Assembly (NCBI GenBank): GCA_963575645.1 | Contig: OY754465.1 | Coordinates: 2,232,001 to 2,296,000 of the forward strand | Direction of reading: 5' to 3' | Length of the DNA stretch: 64,000 bases | Source of the DNA: Xanthostigma xanthostigma | Lineage: Eukaryota; Arthropoda; Insecta; Raphidioptera; Raphidiidae | In this document: positions 1 to 8,869 of the stretch, one piece after another | Position numbering within the stretch: position 1 is the stretch's first letter | Layout: each line of letters opens with the position of its first letter | Notes under the pieces: generated by a model | Databases searched by the model: none | Told to the model about the DNA's origin: nothing | Seen by the model: the letters and a program-made list of their open reading frames with translations, nothing else | Translations under genes and position numbers: made by a program

Positions 1-130
1 CATGAAAACAGATTTCTTCCTTGGCGATAATTTTTTTTTGCGAGTTGGTTGACAATATTTTAGCCCATGTAATCGAATTGTGTTACGTACTTAGGTTAAA
101 TACGATATAAATTTCCGTTCTAAAAAAAGA

Positions 131-703
131 TTGGTTGTCTGTAAAGTCGGTTTACGGACGATAGTTTTACGTGATAACGTATTCCGTAATACATAACCTA
201 AATTTATATAATAATTCGAATCTATGATATTGCATCTTTCGCTTCAAATTTAGGTTAATTTTATTTATTTAAATTACTCACCATATAATATAATTGTTTT
301 TTTTAACTTTCTTTCTTTCGTATTTATTTTAAGTCTCAAAGATTAGCTGTCATAATATTTATAAAACAATTGTTTCACTGTTTATATAAAATTCCAAAAC
401 CTACTTACAATATTTAAGTATTTTCATACGTCAAAAAATTGATTTTTATAATGATAAAATTTGTAAGAAAACGATTTTTTCGAGAGATGAGACCTAGCTA
501 AAACAATTTTTTGCCCCCCAAAATCCCTTTTCAGTAAATTTCATCCAAATCGTTAGGGCCGTTTTCGAGAAAAGCACGTACAGGGTCAGGCGGAACGTTA
601 CGACCGTTAGGAACGTTACACTTTTTCGTGCATGCAGCCGGTGTTTTATCAATTTATAAGATTGGTGATTCATCAATTTATAAGACGTTATCACGTCAAA
701 AAA
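131..703 (+). mobile_element. Non-autonomous repeat family A, copy 1
   Basis: First of six copies of one interspersed family. The left end has a short hairpin, GTCTGTAAA-gtcgg-TTTACGGAC, followed by TTTTACGTGATAACGT. The right end is the near reverse complement, ACGTTATCACGTCAAAA. The interior is AT-rich and non-coding apart from a GC-richer patch with repeated AACGTTA-like words near 590-640. I see no transposase remnant and no clear target duplication, so the superfamily is unassigned. Short ORFs crossing it reappear in copy 2 only because the DNA is duplicated. Confidence 0.8.
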
Positions 704-1106
704 TTCAAACACTCATCTCGAGACATTCCTGGACACGGTGTAAAACTATTACTTTTCGATTAATCTTATACTCGCAATGCTTTTTAAGCTCACTGGTATA
801 TACCATAAAGATAAGAATGTACATCAAGTCTTGCCAACCCATTTGCCAAATAGAAAAGAACTACGGAAAAATAAGCTTTCTATAATTGAAAACGTGGGGC
901 TGAATTATTGATAGGCTCAAAGACTCCGCACACAAAAAAAAAATAGGGGAAGAATATTGCTTTTTCATTTCTTTCACGGAAATACGCGTCGCTCAGTTCA
1001 TCTAAGTGCAAGAGCCACTGTTACCAACAAAAGAAGTAAATGGTTTGCATCGGGATTCGGGATAAATACAAGGGAATGTTTTAAGAAAGGGTGCAGAATA
1101 AAAAAA

Positions 1107-1678
1107 TTGGTTGTCTGTAAAGTCGGTTTACGGACGATAGTTTTACGTGATAACGTATTCCGTAATACATAACCTAAATTTATATAATAATTATAATAAT
1201 TCGAATCTATGATATTGCATCTTTCGCTTCAAATTTAGGTTAATTTTATTTATTTAAATTACTCACCATATAATATAATTGTTTTTTTTAACTTTCTTTC
1301 TTTCGTATTTATTTTAAGTCTCAAAGATTAGCTGTCATAATATTTATAAAACAATTGTTTCACTGTTTATATAAAATTCCAAAACCTACTTACAATATTT
1401 AAGTATTTTCATACGTCAAAAAATTGATTTTTATAATGATAAAATTTGTAAGAAAACGATTTTTTCGAGAGATGAGACCTAGCTAAAACGATTTTTTGCC
1501 CCCCAAAATCCCTTTTCAGTAAATTTCATCCAAATCGATAGGGCCGTTTTCGAGAAAAGCACGCACAGGGTCAGGCGGAACGTTAGGAACGTTACACTTT
1601 TTCGTGCATGCAGCCGGTGTTTTATCAATTTATAAGATTGGTGATTCATCAATTTATAAGACGTTATCACGTCAAAAA
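1107..1678 (+). mobile_element. Repeat family A, copy 2
   Basis: Nearly identical to the copy 400 bp upstream and in the same orientation, with the same hairpin left end and the same ACGTTATCACGTCAAAA right end. It differs by small indels, for example an extra TAATAAT near 1190. The flanks of the two copies differ, which suggests two insertions or an old duplication that has diverged around them. Confidence 0.8.
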
Positions 1679-1700
1679 GTAAACGCGATATACCTTCAAA

Positions 1701-1724
1701 AGCATTCCTGTAAACAGGAATGCT
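1701..1724. repeat. Short perfect hairpin
   Basis: AGCATTCCTG and its exact reverse complement flank a TAAA loop. It lies between family A copy 2 and the hairpin element at 1839. No T-run follows that would suggest a terminator, and function is unknown. Confidence 0.7.
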
Positions 1725-1838
1725 GAAATCCGCACCACAAGGAAAAAAGATTGTTTTTTGCTCGATGGGCAGAAAGCGTCCACTTTCGTCCCGCTGCGCT
1801 AAACGAAGTTGCCTCTTCCTGCCTACGTCGATCAAAAA

Positions 1839-1974
1839 AATAGTATACACACCACGGGAAGTAAAGTAAGAAAGCCTAAGATCACATCTTTGTTGACCTC
1901 GACTTCGCGTCGGCCATCAATTATATGTGATCTCAGACATTTCTTACTTTACTTCCCATGTGTAATATACTATT
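1839..1974. mobile_element. Hairpin element of the AATAGTATA family, copy 1
   Basis: Inverted-repeat arms of about 55 bp begin AATAGTATACACACC and end GGTGTAATATACTATT in mirror image, around a GC-richer loop. Four related hairpins occur at 2764, 7027, 23653 and 47466. The whole element can fold into one stem, typical of small foldback MITEs. No coding potential. Confidence 0.75.
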
Positions 1975-2410
1975 TATCAAACTAGTATTTTTAACGGACA
2001 TAAAAAAGAGGTTATTATAACGTCGTATTTTTTTATATATTTGTTCGGCCATAACTTTTCGAGGAGCTAACAGATTTTAAAAATTTCAATCCCATTTTGT
2101 TCCAAATGTTTACGGATTGGTTCGTTATTTTTTTTTAAATCGATTCAGTCGTTTTTAATAGACTTCAGCAAATATGATATTTTTTGTCAGGTATACATTT
2201 TATTAAATCGACTCAGCAAAACCTTAAAAAAAATCACTGTAAAACGAAATTGGCGCCGATCTATAGGCATTATTATTTTTCGCTTTTGATTGACTTTTTT
2301 TGAAGGAGTTACAATTTTTAAAAAAATTTTATTATCAAACTACAGTGGATATTATCTACTCAAAAGGTATGGGTGTTTGAAATTCGAAATTACGCATCTG
2401 CCCTTTAACG

Positions 2411-2720
2411 CAGCGATGTCAAAGATACGACCCGCGGGCCGCATTCGGCCCTCAAGCCATCTCAATGCGGCCGGCGACCAGAATCTATCCAGTGAGGATT
2501 TTAGACACCTCACATGAGCTTATCAGCTTATCAGGTGTCTGGAGTCTCAAGCTCAATATAATTTACTCTTTTTATTACCTTTGTATGAAAATTGATTTAC
2601 AACGAAATAAATAAAGATTTTAATTTAATATGTGTTTTAGTTTTTAATTTATAGTCTGGCTCGCGAACACACCCTAAAAATAAACGGCCCTTTAGAAAAA
2701 TCAGTCTGACACCCTTGCTG
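2411..2720. mobile_element. hAT-like MITE
   Basis: The left end CAGCGATGTCAAAGATACG is followed by a CCCGCGGGCCGCATTCGG block, and the right end reads TCTGACACCCTTGCTG. Terminal CAGNG...TGTCAAA with CG-rich subterminal sequence is a recognised layout of hAT MITEs. Flanking TTTAAC is seen on both sides but only about six of eight bases would match, so the target duplication is weak. Non-coding. Confidence 0.5.
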
Positions 2721-2763
2721 AGTTTAACAGACATTGCTGTATGACTTATTCTATGCTGTAAGC

Positions 2764-2913
2764 CTAGCTGAATAATAGTATATTGTGCGACTAGTGAGAG
2801 AAGGAGAAGATTCCACTCGCGTGTTACCGCACTCGCTACGCTCGTGCGGTACCACGCGAGTGGAATATATTCTCCTTCGATCAATGGTCGCACATAATAC
2901 TTTATTCAACTAG
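2764..2913. mobile_element. Hairpin element of the AATAGTATA family, copy 2
   Basis: Long inverted repeat with termini CTAGCTGAATAATAGTATA and its imperfect mirror. The central part is a strong stem in which CCACTCGCGTG pairs with CACGCGAGTGG over an apex of ACCGCAC/GTGCGGT. The apex is far more GC-rich than the flanks. An ORF on the minus strand across it is a by-product of the palindrome. Confidence 0.75.
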
Positions 2914-3057
2914 CACGAATAATATGTAATCGGGGCCCTGATAAAAGAGGGAAAAATAATAAATCACTTCATTGATTGACGTACTCACCGCCCTCGATGC
3001 ACACAAGATGGCCCTCACTTTGGCTGAATTGCGATGCTGTTTTCATGTATACAAATC

Positions 3058-3183
3058 GCTACCGCGTTCCTATTGATCCAGAAACTATGCAGTAATAATT
3101 CATTACCGTACAGTTTCGGCTGGCTACCGCGTTCCTATTAGTCCAGAAACTATGCAGTAATACATTATCGTACAGTTTCGGCT
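3058..3183. repeat. Two-copy tandem repeat, 65-bp unit
   Basis: Two adjacent units beginning GCTACCGCGTTCCTATT and ending CAGTTTCGGCT, nearly identical except for a small internal indel. Non-coding; no wider array is seen. Confidence 0.8.
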
Positions 3184-3189
3184 CATTAT

Positions 3190-3696
3190 TAGCACTCTAC
3201 GCGTCAACATGAAGCAATTTATTATTTCTCCCGAATTTAGCAGGGCTCCGAAATTATATATTACTCACGCGGGTTGAATAAAATATATTCTATTCTATTC
3301 AATAATTTAAGTAGGTGCTATTTCCGTGATTCAATTACAATTTCTCGTCATTTAGGGTTCGGATACAAATAATAATATTTATGGATTCCATTAGCTGAAA
3401 GATAATAGATCATTTAAACGCCTCTTACGAAATTACATAACTGGTACTTATGCATGCCTTTGTAACTAACTAAACATGTGCATATAGAAAATTGTTGCCT
3501 TATAACCAAAATAGTAACTGGTATCTAATTACATATTATTACACTACCAATGTTGTAACCGCATAATTTTTTCTATATACACATTTAGAATTGAAATTAA
3601 GTGAAAGTTTATGAAGATTTATAATATACACATGTCTATTCTACACTTGAACTTGATTTGATAAAACCTTGACAATCAACCCATTTGTAACTATAA
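3190..3696. other. AT-rich stretch without recognised features
   Basis: I see no ORF of note, no inverted terminal repeats and no copy elsewhere in the window. Probably intronic or intergenic background. Confidence 0.5.
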
Positions 3697-3742
3697 ATTT
3701 TCTTCATACCTCGATCGAAAGTACCTACATACTTTCGGCATC
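3697..3742. repeat. Short repeat with palindromic core, copy 1
   Basis: Contains CCTCGATCGAAAGTACCTAC followed by ACTTTCGG. The same block occurs inverted at 47853-47892, where the order is CCGAAAGTAGGTACTTTCGA. Both lie next to CATACCTCG-type sequence also seen near 23640 and 47600, so they may belong to one larger, broken element. Confidence 0.55.
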
Positions 3743-3766
3743 ATCTATACTAATATACAGTAGGTA

Positions 3767-4331
3767 TGTAAACGCGTAAGGTGCACATAGGGAAATTCGC
3801 ATTGGGAAAAAATACTTAAATCAGAGCTAGCCATGACTGCATTAATTGTTATTTCTATTGAATTATCGTGGTAATCTTGAGGATTTCTATTTTATTTTGA
3901 TTTATTTTTATTTTACTTGGCTTTTTTAATAACAAAAAGCTCTTATAAATCATTATTTTAATTTTTTTGTACAAAAATAAAACAAAAAAACAACTCCATC
4001 TGTTTGGAAACATTTCATTCAAAAATTGTCTGACTGGTATGACGTATGCGCGTTGGTAAATCAGTGACCCAATGTCTTTAGGTTCAACACGAATAGGCGG
4101 AGATATTTGATCTCGCACTATATTTAAGTATTTTTGGGAATTTAATGTCCCGTTAATAAAAAAAGTCCAATTATGTTGTAATCATTTGAATATTTTCTTC
4201 GGTAGTATACACATTCATTTTGCAAAAAGAATATTATCTGTAAAATTGAAAAACAAGATTTCAAGGCTCACTCTGATCCAGTCATTTTTTTCCCAATGTT
4301 AATTTCCCTATGTGCACCTTACGTGTTTACA
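3767..4331. mobile_element. Tc1/mariner-type element, TA target duplication, copy 1
   Basis: Terminal inverted repeats of about 60 bp start TGTAAACGCGTAAGGTGCAC and end in the mirror sequence, each side flanked by TA. The interior retains a short piece of transposase-like coding sequence on the minus strand. It is inserted in a Helitron. A near full-length copy lies inverted at 36201-36758 and a fragment at 11143. An internally deleted derivative of an IS630/Tc1/mariner element is the best reading. Confidence 0.8.
3984..4118 (-). pseudogene. Tc1/mariner transposase fragment
   Basis: About 45 residues, including VRQFLNEMFPNRW, which resembles the segment after the second catalytic aspartate in insect mariner-like transposases (typically ...LNE.FP.RWIGRRG). 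Here the reading departs from the family right after PNRW and runs into AT-rich sequence. No catalytic D is visible and the rest of the protein is absent. The same fragment, with two substitutions, is at 36403-36540 on the + strand. Assignment rests on motif memory, not on a search. Confidence 0.5.
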
Positions 4332-4576
4332 TACTAATCTCGGGAACTATTGGTTCGAATTGAAAAAAAAAATGTTGCTGGATAGCCCATTTATCGAGGA
4401 AGGCTATTAGTTCAGAAGCAAACAAACAACACTGTTTAGTGCCGAATATCGACATCTGTTAGAACTTGTAATTTGCTCAAAGCTATTAGTTCAGACGCCG
4501 GGCCACAAACGAAATACATTTTGCAGAATTATATCTATCGCACTCAGGTGAAACGGGACGGACCGCTATAATATTA

Positions 4577-5062
4577 TAAAGAGGTACCTAAAGTTTGTAA
4601 GTTTGGATGTAGGAGGCAATCTCCGAAACTACTCATCCGATTTCAAAATTTCTTTCACCAATATTTAGAATGGACCTTCAGGATGGATACAGGCTATATA
4701 TTATCGCATTTAAATAAAAACGCCTTTAGTGGAGACCAATTTTGCAACGCAAGTCGACAAAAATGAAAAAAACCCCTTTGCACTCAGGGAGTGCCGTCGA
4801 AAGTGAAAACTTGAATATTAACGTCTTACGAATTTTCGATCATAGATTTTGTATCATAGATTGCATTTTTATGTACGATATTTCAACGCTAGATGTCTAA
4901 CGTTGTATAAATAAAAGTTTTCGTCTTACGCATTTTCGATCAGGACACGTGACCCTGACGATCTGACGCGAGTTTAACATTTTTTACCCATTACAAAAAA
5001 AGTGTACAACTCCGATAAAGAAGTTTTCACTTCAAAAATTCGGGCGAAGCCGAACCGGACTG
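4577..5062 (-). mobile_element. Degraded interspersed repeat split by a MITE
   Basis: In reverse complement, the pieces near 5040-5060 and 4735-4770 match the beginning of the repeat at 17735 and the fragment at 56305: a GGTCCGGCTTCGCTCGAATT-like block, then CGTCGACTTGCGTTGCAAAA. The MITE at 4780-5034 separates them. The type of repeat is uncertain; a retroposon tail or Helitron derivative would both fit. Confidence 0.45.
4780..5034 (-). mobile_element. MITE with GAAGTGAAAACTT ends, copy 1
   Basis: The termini are AAAGTGAAAACTTGAATATT on the left and AAGTTTTCACTTC on the right. It is the reverse complement of the element at 8510 but has only one core unit where that copy has three. A GCACTC-rich mini-palindrome lies just outside the left end in both copies. 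Contains GGACACGTGACC with an E-box CACGTG. Confidence 0.65.
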
Positions 5063-5467
5063 AAAATTATTTTATAAATTAGAATCGTGTGTTCTTTTAA
5101 AACAAATATGGTCTCAAATTGGTTGATCGTAAATGCCGTTGCACATATTATACTATTATGTATAAAACTATATATTTCATACGTGGGATAATTTCCCGAG
5201 TTCAGATCCTCTCATTATTGTTGCTGCAATTCAATAAAAATAATTGCAGGTAGGTTTTATAAAAGAATTATTTCCTGGTTTCGTGTTTTGTATATATAGA
5301 AAAATAACGTTACTTTTTTATAAGCTCATATAAACTCCCTAAACTTTGTCTTGATATTTGTTTAATTAATTCGGTATTAAAAAACAATCACAGCACATAA
5401 TTATTATTAACTTCGTAATGTTACGCAAAACGCGTTTTTATGTTTTTGTTTTATATTGACATTTTAA

Positions 5468-6191
5468 CAATGAGCCTTTTTCATGAAGTACGAAAAATCA
5501 CTCACTAGTAGCGCTAGTAGTTCGGTAGGGACAAACACTGTCAAATCCCCATATAAACACACATTAAAGTGTACTTGAAAAAAAATGTTTTTAACAGAAG
5601 ATGATGTTCCTGGAACAAAACTAAAATTTGCAACTGTAAAAGATAACAATGTAGTAACATTAAAACGTTGGCTTGCGTGTCGTAATGTAAAAGTATCTGG
5701 AAAAAAATGAATTAATAGACAGGTTAGTATGCAAACTCTAGTAAAATATTAGCGATAAATTCAAACTGTAATAAGAGAAATTGAAAATAATTATGAATTT
5801 CAGATTTATTTCCAAATGAAATATGAATCAAAAATATATGGTAATAAAATAAATTTAATTAAATATAATAAATGAATATAATTTAATAAAAGATTGAGGT
5901 TATATCTCATTCTAATCAATGGTAATAAACTGTCAAAAATTTACTATTCATTTTTTATTCATTTAATTAATTTTAAAAATAATTTCGATAACATAATATG
6001 TAAATGATGACTCTCAGTGATAAGTTTATCAGTTCAAAATTTTTTTTATTTCAGATTTATATATTTTAATAATAAAATAATATCACGTAAATAACATTGG
6101 TTGGCATGTAAATATTTTATGTTTGTCCCTACTACTAGTGCTGCCTCTCGTGACACTTTCGCTGCACTATTCTCAGGAAAAAGGCTCATTG
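5468..6191. mobile_element. DNA transposon derivative carrying a SAP-like exon
   Basis: The terminal inverted repeats begin CAATGAGCCTTTTTC on the left and end GAAAAAGGCTCATTG on the right. They continue imperfectly through a GTAGTAG..GGGACAAACA block about 60 bp inside each end. Between them lies a small coding remnant at 5585-5722, followed by AT-rich sequence without ORFs. No target duplication could be read. A deletion derivative of a larger transposon is the likely origin. Confidence 0.65.
5585..5722 (+). pseudogene. SAP-like domain exon remnant, transposon-associated
   Basis: Begins MFLTEDDVPGTKLKF; a later stretch reads VVTLKRWLACRNVKVSGK, then a stop. One extra A in an A-run at 5701-5707 causes the stop; in the next frame the reading continues ELIDR and meets a consensus splice donor, AG|GTTAGT, at 5723. 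Pattern L..WL..R..K.SGKK.ELI.R is that of SAP-type DNA-binding helices, known at the start of some insect transposon proteins. Seen: the frame, frameshift and donor. Inferred: an intron-containing transposon gene. Confidence 0.55.
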
Positions 6192-6195
6192 CTTC

Positions 6196-6360
6196 AAATT
6201 TTGTTGTGTTTTACTTTCGCTAGGAAAAAAGGATTCGTCTGTCTGTCAAGAATCTTGGGTACTTCCCGTTGACCTGAAGTCATGAAATCTGGCAAAAAGC
6301 AATGTCTTATAGCACAAGTAAAGGGAAAAATCCGAAAACCGTCAATTTGTACCTAATTAC
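6196..6360 (-). mobile_element. Interspersed repeat fragment (57280 family)
   Basis: The reverse complement has GCCAGATTTCATGACTTCAG then GGTCAACGGGAAGTACCCAAG and a GACAGACAGACG run. The same order is seen on the + strand at 57300-57545. The type is unresolved; widespread insect repeats ending in GACAGACAGACG are usually annotated as non-LTR retroposon tails. Confidence 0.5.
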
Positions 6361-6479
6361 ATCAAAATAAAAAATAATGTTTTTAAACCGCAACAACATG
6401 CTACGCACGTACACAGTAACAGTTCTAATGCAAAACAAGCGTCCGCTACCGGTGAGTTTCTACAACACAATAGGAGAAC

Positions 6480-7020
6480 TCTCGCATACAACACGGTACG
6501 ACAACTAGACTATCAGATATAGACAGTTCAGTAGTCCATCTGAACTCATTGCAATTACACGCTTAGTTGGCAAACTTACCGCAACCTTTGCCGATGTATG
6601 GTTTTCCAACGGCTAAGCGGGAAAAATCTTCGAGACTCGATTCCCGTGATGGACGAACTATTTACATACCTATATACAAGTGTACGAAACCCTCGGTGCG
6701 CGAGTTCGACTCATTAATCTTATTTTGCTAAAAAATCGGGCATAAGCCACTGTTCATTGCGACTACAGATATATGTATAAATAGCCGGCAGAATGTCGTT
6801 CCCATGGCGATACACGCTGACTGACATGTTCGTCATTCTCCAGAGCTCACCTGTGCGTGAATATGAGCCGAGATTACACAGTGTTGTTTGGCCAGTCCAG
6901 CTAACTTCCTCATCGAGTCGTCGAGATAAACCGTTGTTTTTGATTGAACATAATAAAGTTGTATTCGTCCGGTTTTATTCAGTCTTAAATAATATACTGT
7001 ATGGTAAAATCGGATCTCGA
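6480..7020 (+). promoter_or_regulatory. Possible solo LTR or transposon promoter region
   Basis: A TATAAATA box at 6776-6783 is followed at 25-35 bp by a GCTGACTGACA initiator-like stretch and, about 170 bp downstream, by an AATAAA signal at 6952-6957. Base composition is higher in GC than the flanks. This promoter-to-polyA layout within 500 bp is what an LTR shows, but I could not define TG...CA ends or a target duplication. An unrelated promoter is possible. Confidence 0.25.
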
Positions 7021-7026
7021 ATGTAA

Positions 7027-7080
7027 AAATAGTATATTGTGCAACTAGTGCGACAATGCCGCACGAGTTGCACATACTAA
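7027..7080. mobile_element. Hairpin element of the AATAGTATA family, copy 3 (short)
   Basis: AATAGTATATTGTGCAACTA and AGTTGCACATACTAATTTT form an imperfect stem over a CGACAATGCCGCACG apex. It is the shortest member of the family found at 1839, 2764, 23653 and 47466. Confidence 0.6.
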
Positions 7081-7784
7081 TTTTTATTACGAATTAAATT
7101 AAACTAAATTTTATTATGAATTAATAAAAGAAATTAGAAGTAATAAAAATTAATAATTAAATCATTAAAAAGTTGAAAATTCAGTTAAAATTGTCATGAA
7201 TAAAAGTTCAAAATCGAAAATTTTAATCTCAAATCTGCTTCAAATGACAGTTTGTTTCGTTGACATTAACATCGTTATTATTTTGTTTTTTTTCTCTGAA
7301 TTTGCGTGCGGCAAACAATAATTTCAGTGCGACAAATAAAGTTTCCGCACGCAAAGGAAAACAGCTACTTTTCAACCGTAACAGCATGCGTAAAGATAGC
7401 ACTTTTCCCGCATGAGTAATAAAAAATATCTTGTCATTTAAAAAGTGAATAATGTCAGCGTCGGTCTGGTCTCAGGGAATACTGGGAGTTTTATTTATAG
7501 TTTGCAGTGTAGATTTTAATAGAGTTATTAAACTGAAAACCTGTCCTTAATTTCTTTGTCGACTTACGAAATAATTAACCACATCCGTGAGAAATATACA
7601 ATAATTATTATATATTTCACGCATCGAAAACTTCTAAATTGTCAAGTTTCTTATTAAAAAAAACCGCGAATTCACACATACCTGCATGACACGTATAAAA
7701 TAAAAGATGTATATAGATTTTTGCAACCAATGTTATATGCGTACAAGATCATTTTTATCATAACGTTAAATGTTTTATTTACTA
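7081..7784. other. AT-rich stretch without recognised features
   Basis: Low-complexity AT-rich sequence at 7080-7220 and otherwise unremarkable. No inverted ends, tandem units or coding frame that I can support. Confidence 0.5.
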
Positions 7785-8129
7785 CTGGCGGTCCGTCCCG
7801 GTTTCACCCGGGTGCGATAGATATAATTCTGCAAAATGTATTTCATTTGCGGCCCGGCGTCTGAACTAATAACTTTGAGTAAATTCTACCAGATTTGCTT
7901 CTGAACTAATAGTTTTGAGCGAATTCAATCAGATGTTTTTGTCGGACGGACAAATTTTGAGTTACATTATGATGCTCCGCTCCTATTGCTCGTAGCGTGA
8001 TATTATATAGCCTATAGCCTTCCTCGATAAATGGGCTATCCAACAAACATTTTTTTTTTCAATTCGAACCAGTAGTTTCTGAGATTAGCGCGTTCAAACA
8101 AACAAACTCTTCAGCTTTATATATTAGTA
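7785..8129 (-). mobile_element. Non-autonomous Helitron, chimeric (minus strand)
   Basis: Read on the minus strand, the 3' end has the hairpin CACCCGGGTGAAACCGGGAC and then CCAG in place of CTAG. The 5' end is the TCTATACTAATATATAAAGC start, interrupted by the palindrome at 8130-8276; the missing last bases reappear after it as TAGA. The 3' half contains the GACGCCGGGCCGCAAATG block of the 55905 family; the 5' half matches the 22114 family. Confidence 0.75.
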
Positions 8130-8276
8130 TATATGTTACGGTTAATACAAGAAAGTAGTTAATTCGCGAATTAACCGGCTAATACCCGAATTAACAAACG
8201 TCAAGAATTGGTTAATTCGGGTATTAGTCGGTTAATTCGCGAATTAACTACTTTCTTGTATTAACCGTAACATATA
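8130..8276. mobile_element. Palindromic foldback element inserted in a Helitron end
   Basis: Two arms of about 66 bp, near-perfect mirror images starting TGTTACGGTTAATACAAG, flank a 15-bp spacer, AAACGTCAAGAATTG. TATA occurs on both sides; removing the element with one TATA restores the expected Helitron terminus ATTAGTATAGAT, so insertion with a TATA (or TA) duplication is likely. Arms contain AATTCGCGAATT, itself palindromic. Confidence 0.8.
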
Positions 8277-8509
8277 GATATACATATAATTTAAAACATC
8301 GTGTTCAGTGACTTCGTCAGACAAGATCTTTATCTGACGACGCCCTTGTGTTGCGCGAAACCAATAAGCAGATATTAAAGTAGTTGACAAAAGTGTAAAA
8401 TAAATTTATTATGACACCGTAAATATTTTATCTCGATGCGACTAAAAGTGTATAAAATAGTCGGTAAGTGTATCGATGTTGATCCGTAATACGCTCTAAT
8501 GTTTTTTTT

Positions 8510-8834
8510 GAAGTGAAAACTTCTTTAGCGGCGTTGTACACTTTTTTTGTAATGGGTAAAAAATGTTAAACTCGCGTCAGGACACGTGACCTGATCGAAA
8601 ATTCGTAAGACAAAATTCGTAAGACGAAAACTTTTGTACACTTTTTTTGTAATGGGTAAAAAATGTTAAACTCGCGTCAGGACACGTGACCTGATCGAAA
8701 ATTCGTAAGACAAAATTCGTAAGACGAAAACTTTTGTACACTTTTTTTGTAATGGGTAAAAAATGTTAAACTCGCGTCAGGACACGTGACCTGATCGAAA
8801 ATTCGTAAGAGGTTAATATTCAAGTTTTCACTTC
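8510..8834 (+). mobile_element. MITE with GAAGTGAAAACTT ends, copy 2, internally amplified
   Basis: Ends are GAAGTGAAAACTTCTTTAG and TTCAAGTTTTCACTTC. The interior is a 100-bp unit present almost three times, against once in the inverted relative at 4780. Just outside the right end lies GCACTCCCGGAGTGC, a perfect mini-palindrome shared with the other copy. Confidence 0.75.
8534..8812 (+). repeat. 100-bp tandem repeat with E-box palindromes
   Basis: Units start at 8534, 8634 and 8734, exactly 100 bp apart and essentially identical. Each holds TCAGGACACGTGACCTGA, a near-perfect 18-bp palindrome centred on CACGTG, followed by repeated ATTCGTAAGAC words. The third unit is cut short by the MITE end. 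Confidence 0.9.
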
Positions 8835-8869
8835 TGCCGGCACTCCCGGAGTGCAACCCGTCTTTTTTT

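Larger units (their letters stand above)
3744..4569 (+). mobile_element. Non-autonomous Helitron, chimeric, split by a mariner insertion
   Basis: The 5' end is A|TCTATACTAATATA at 3744. The body resumes after the insertion with CTAATCTCGGGAACTATTGG. The 3' part carries GACGCCGGGCCACAAACG and a decayed terminal hairpin CACTCAGGTGAAACGGGA before CGCTA. The final CTAG has become CTAT. The left half resembles the tRNA-bearing family at 22114 while the right half resembles the family at 55905, suggesting recombination between families. Sequence that should lie just after the 5' end is missing next to the inserted element. Confidence 0.65.
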
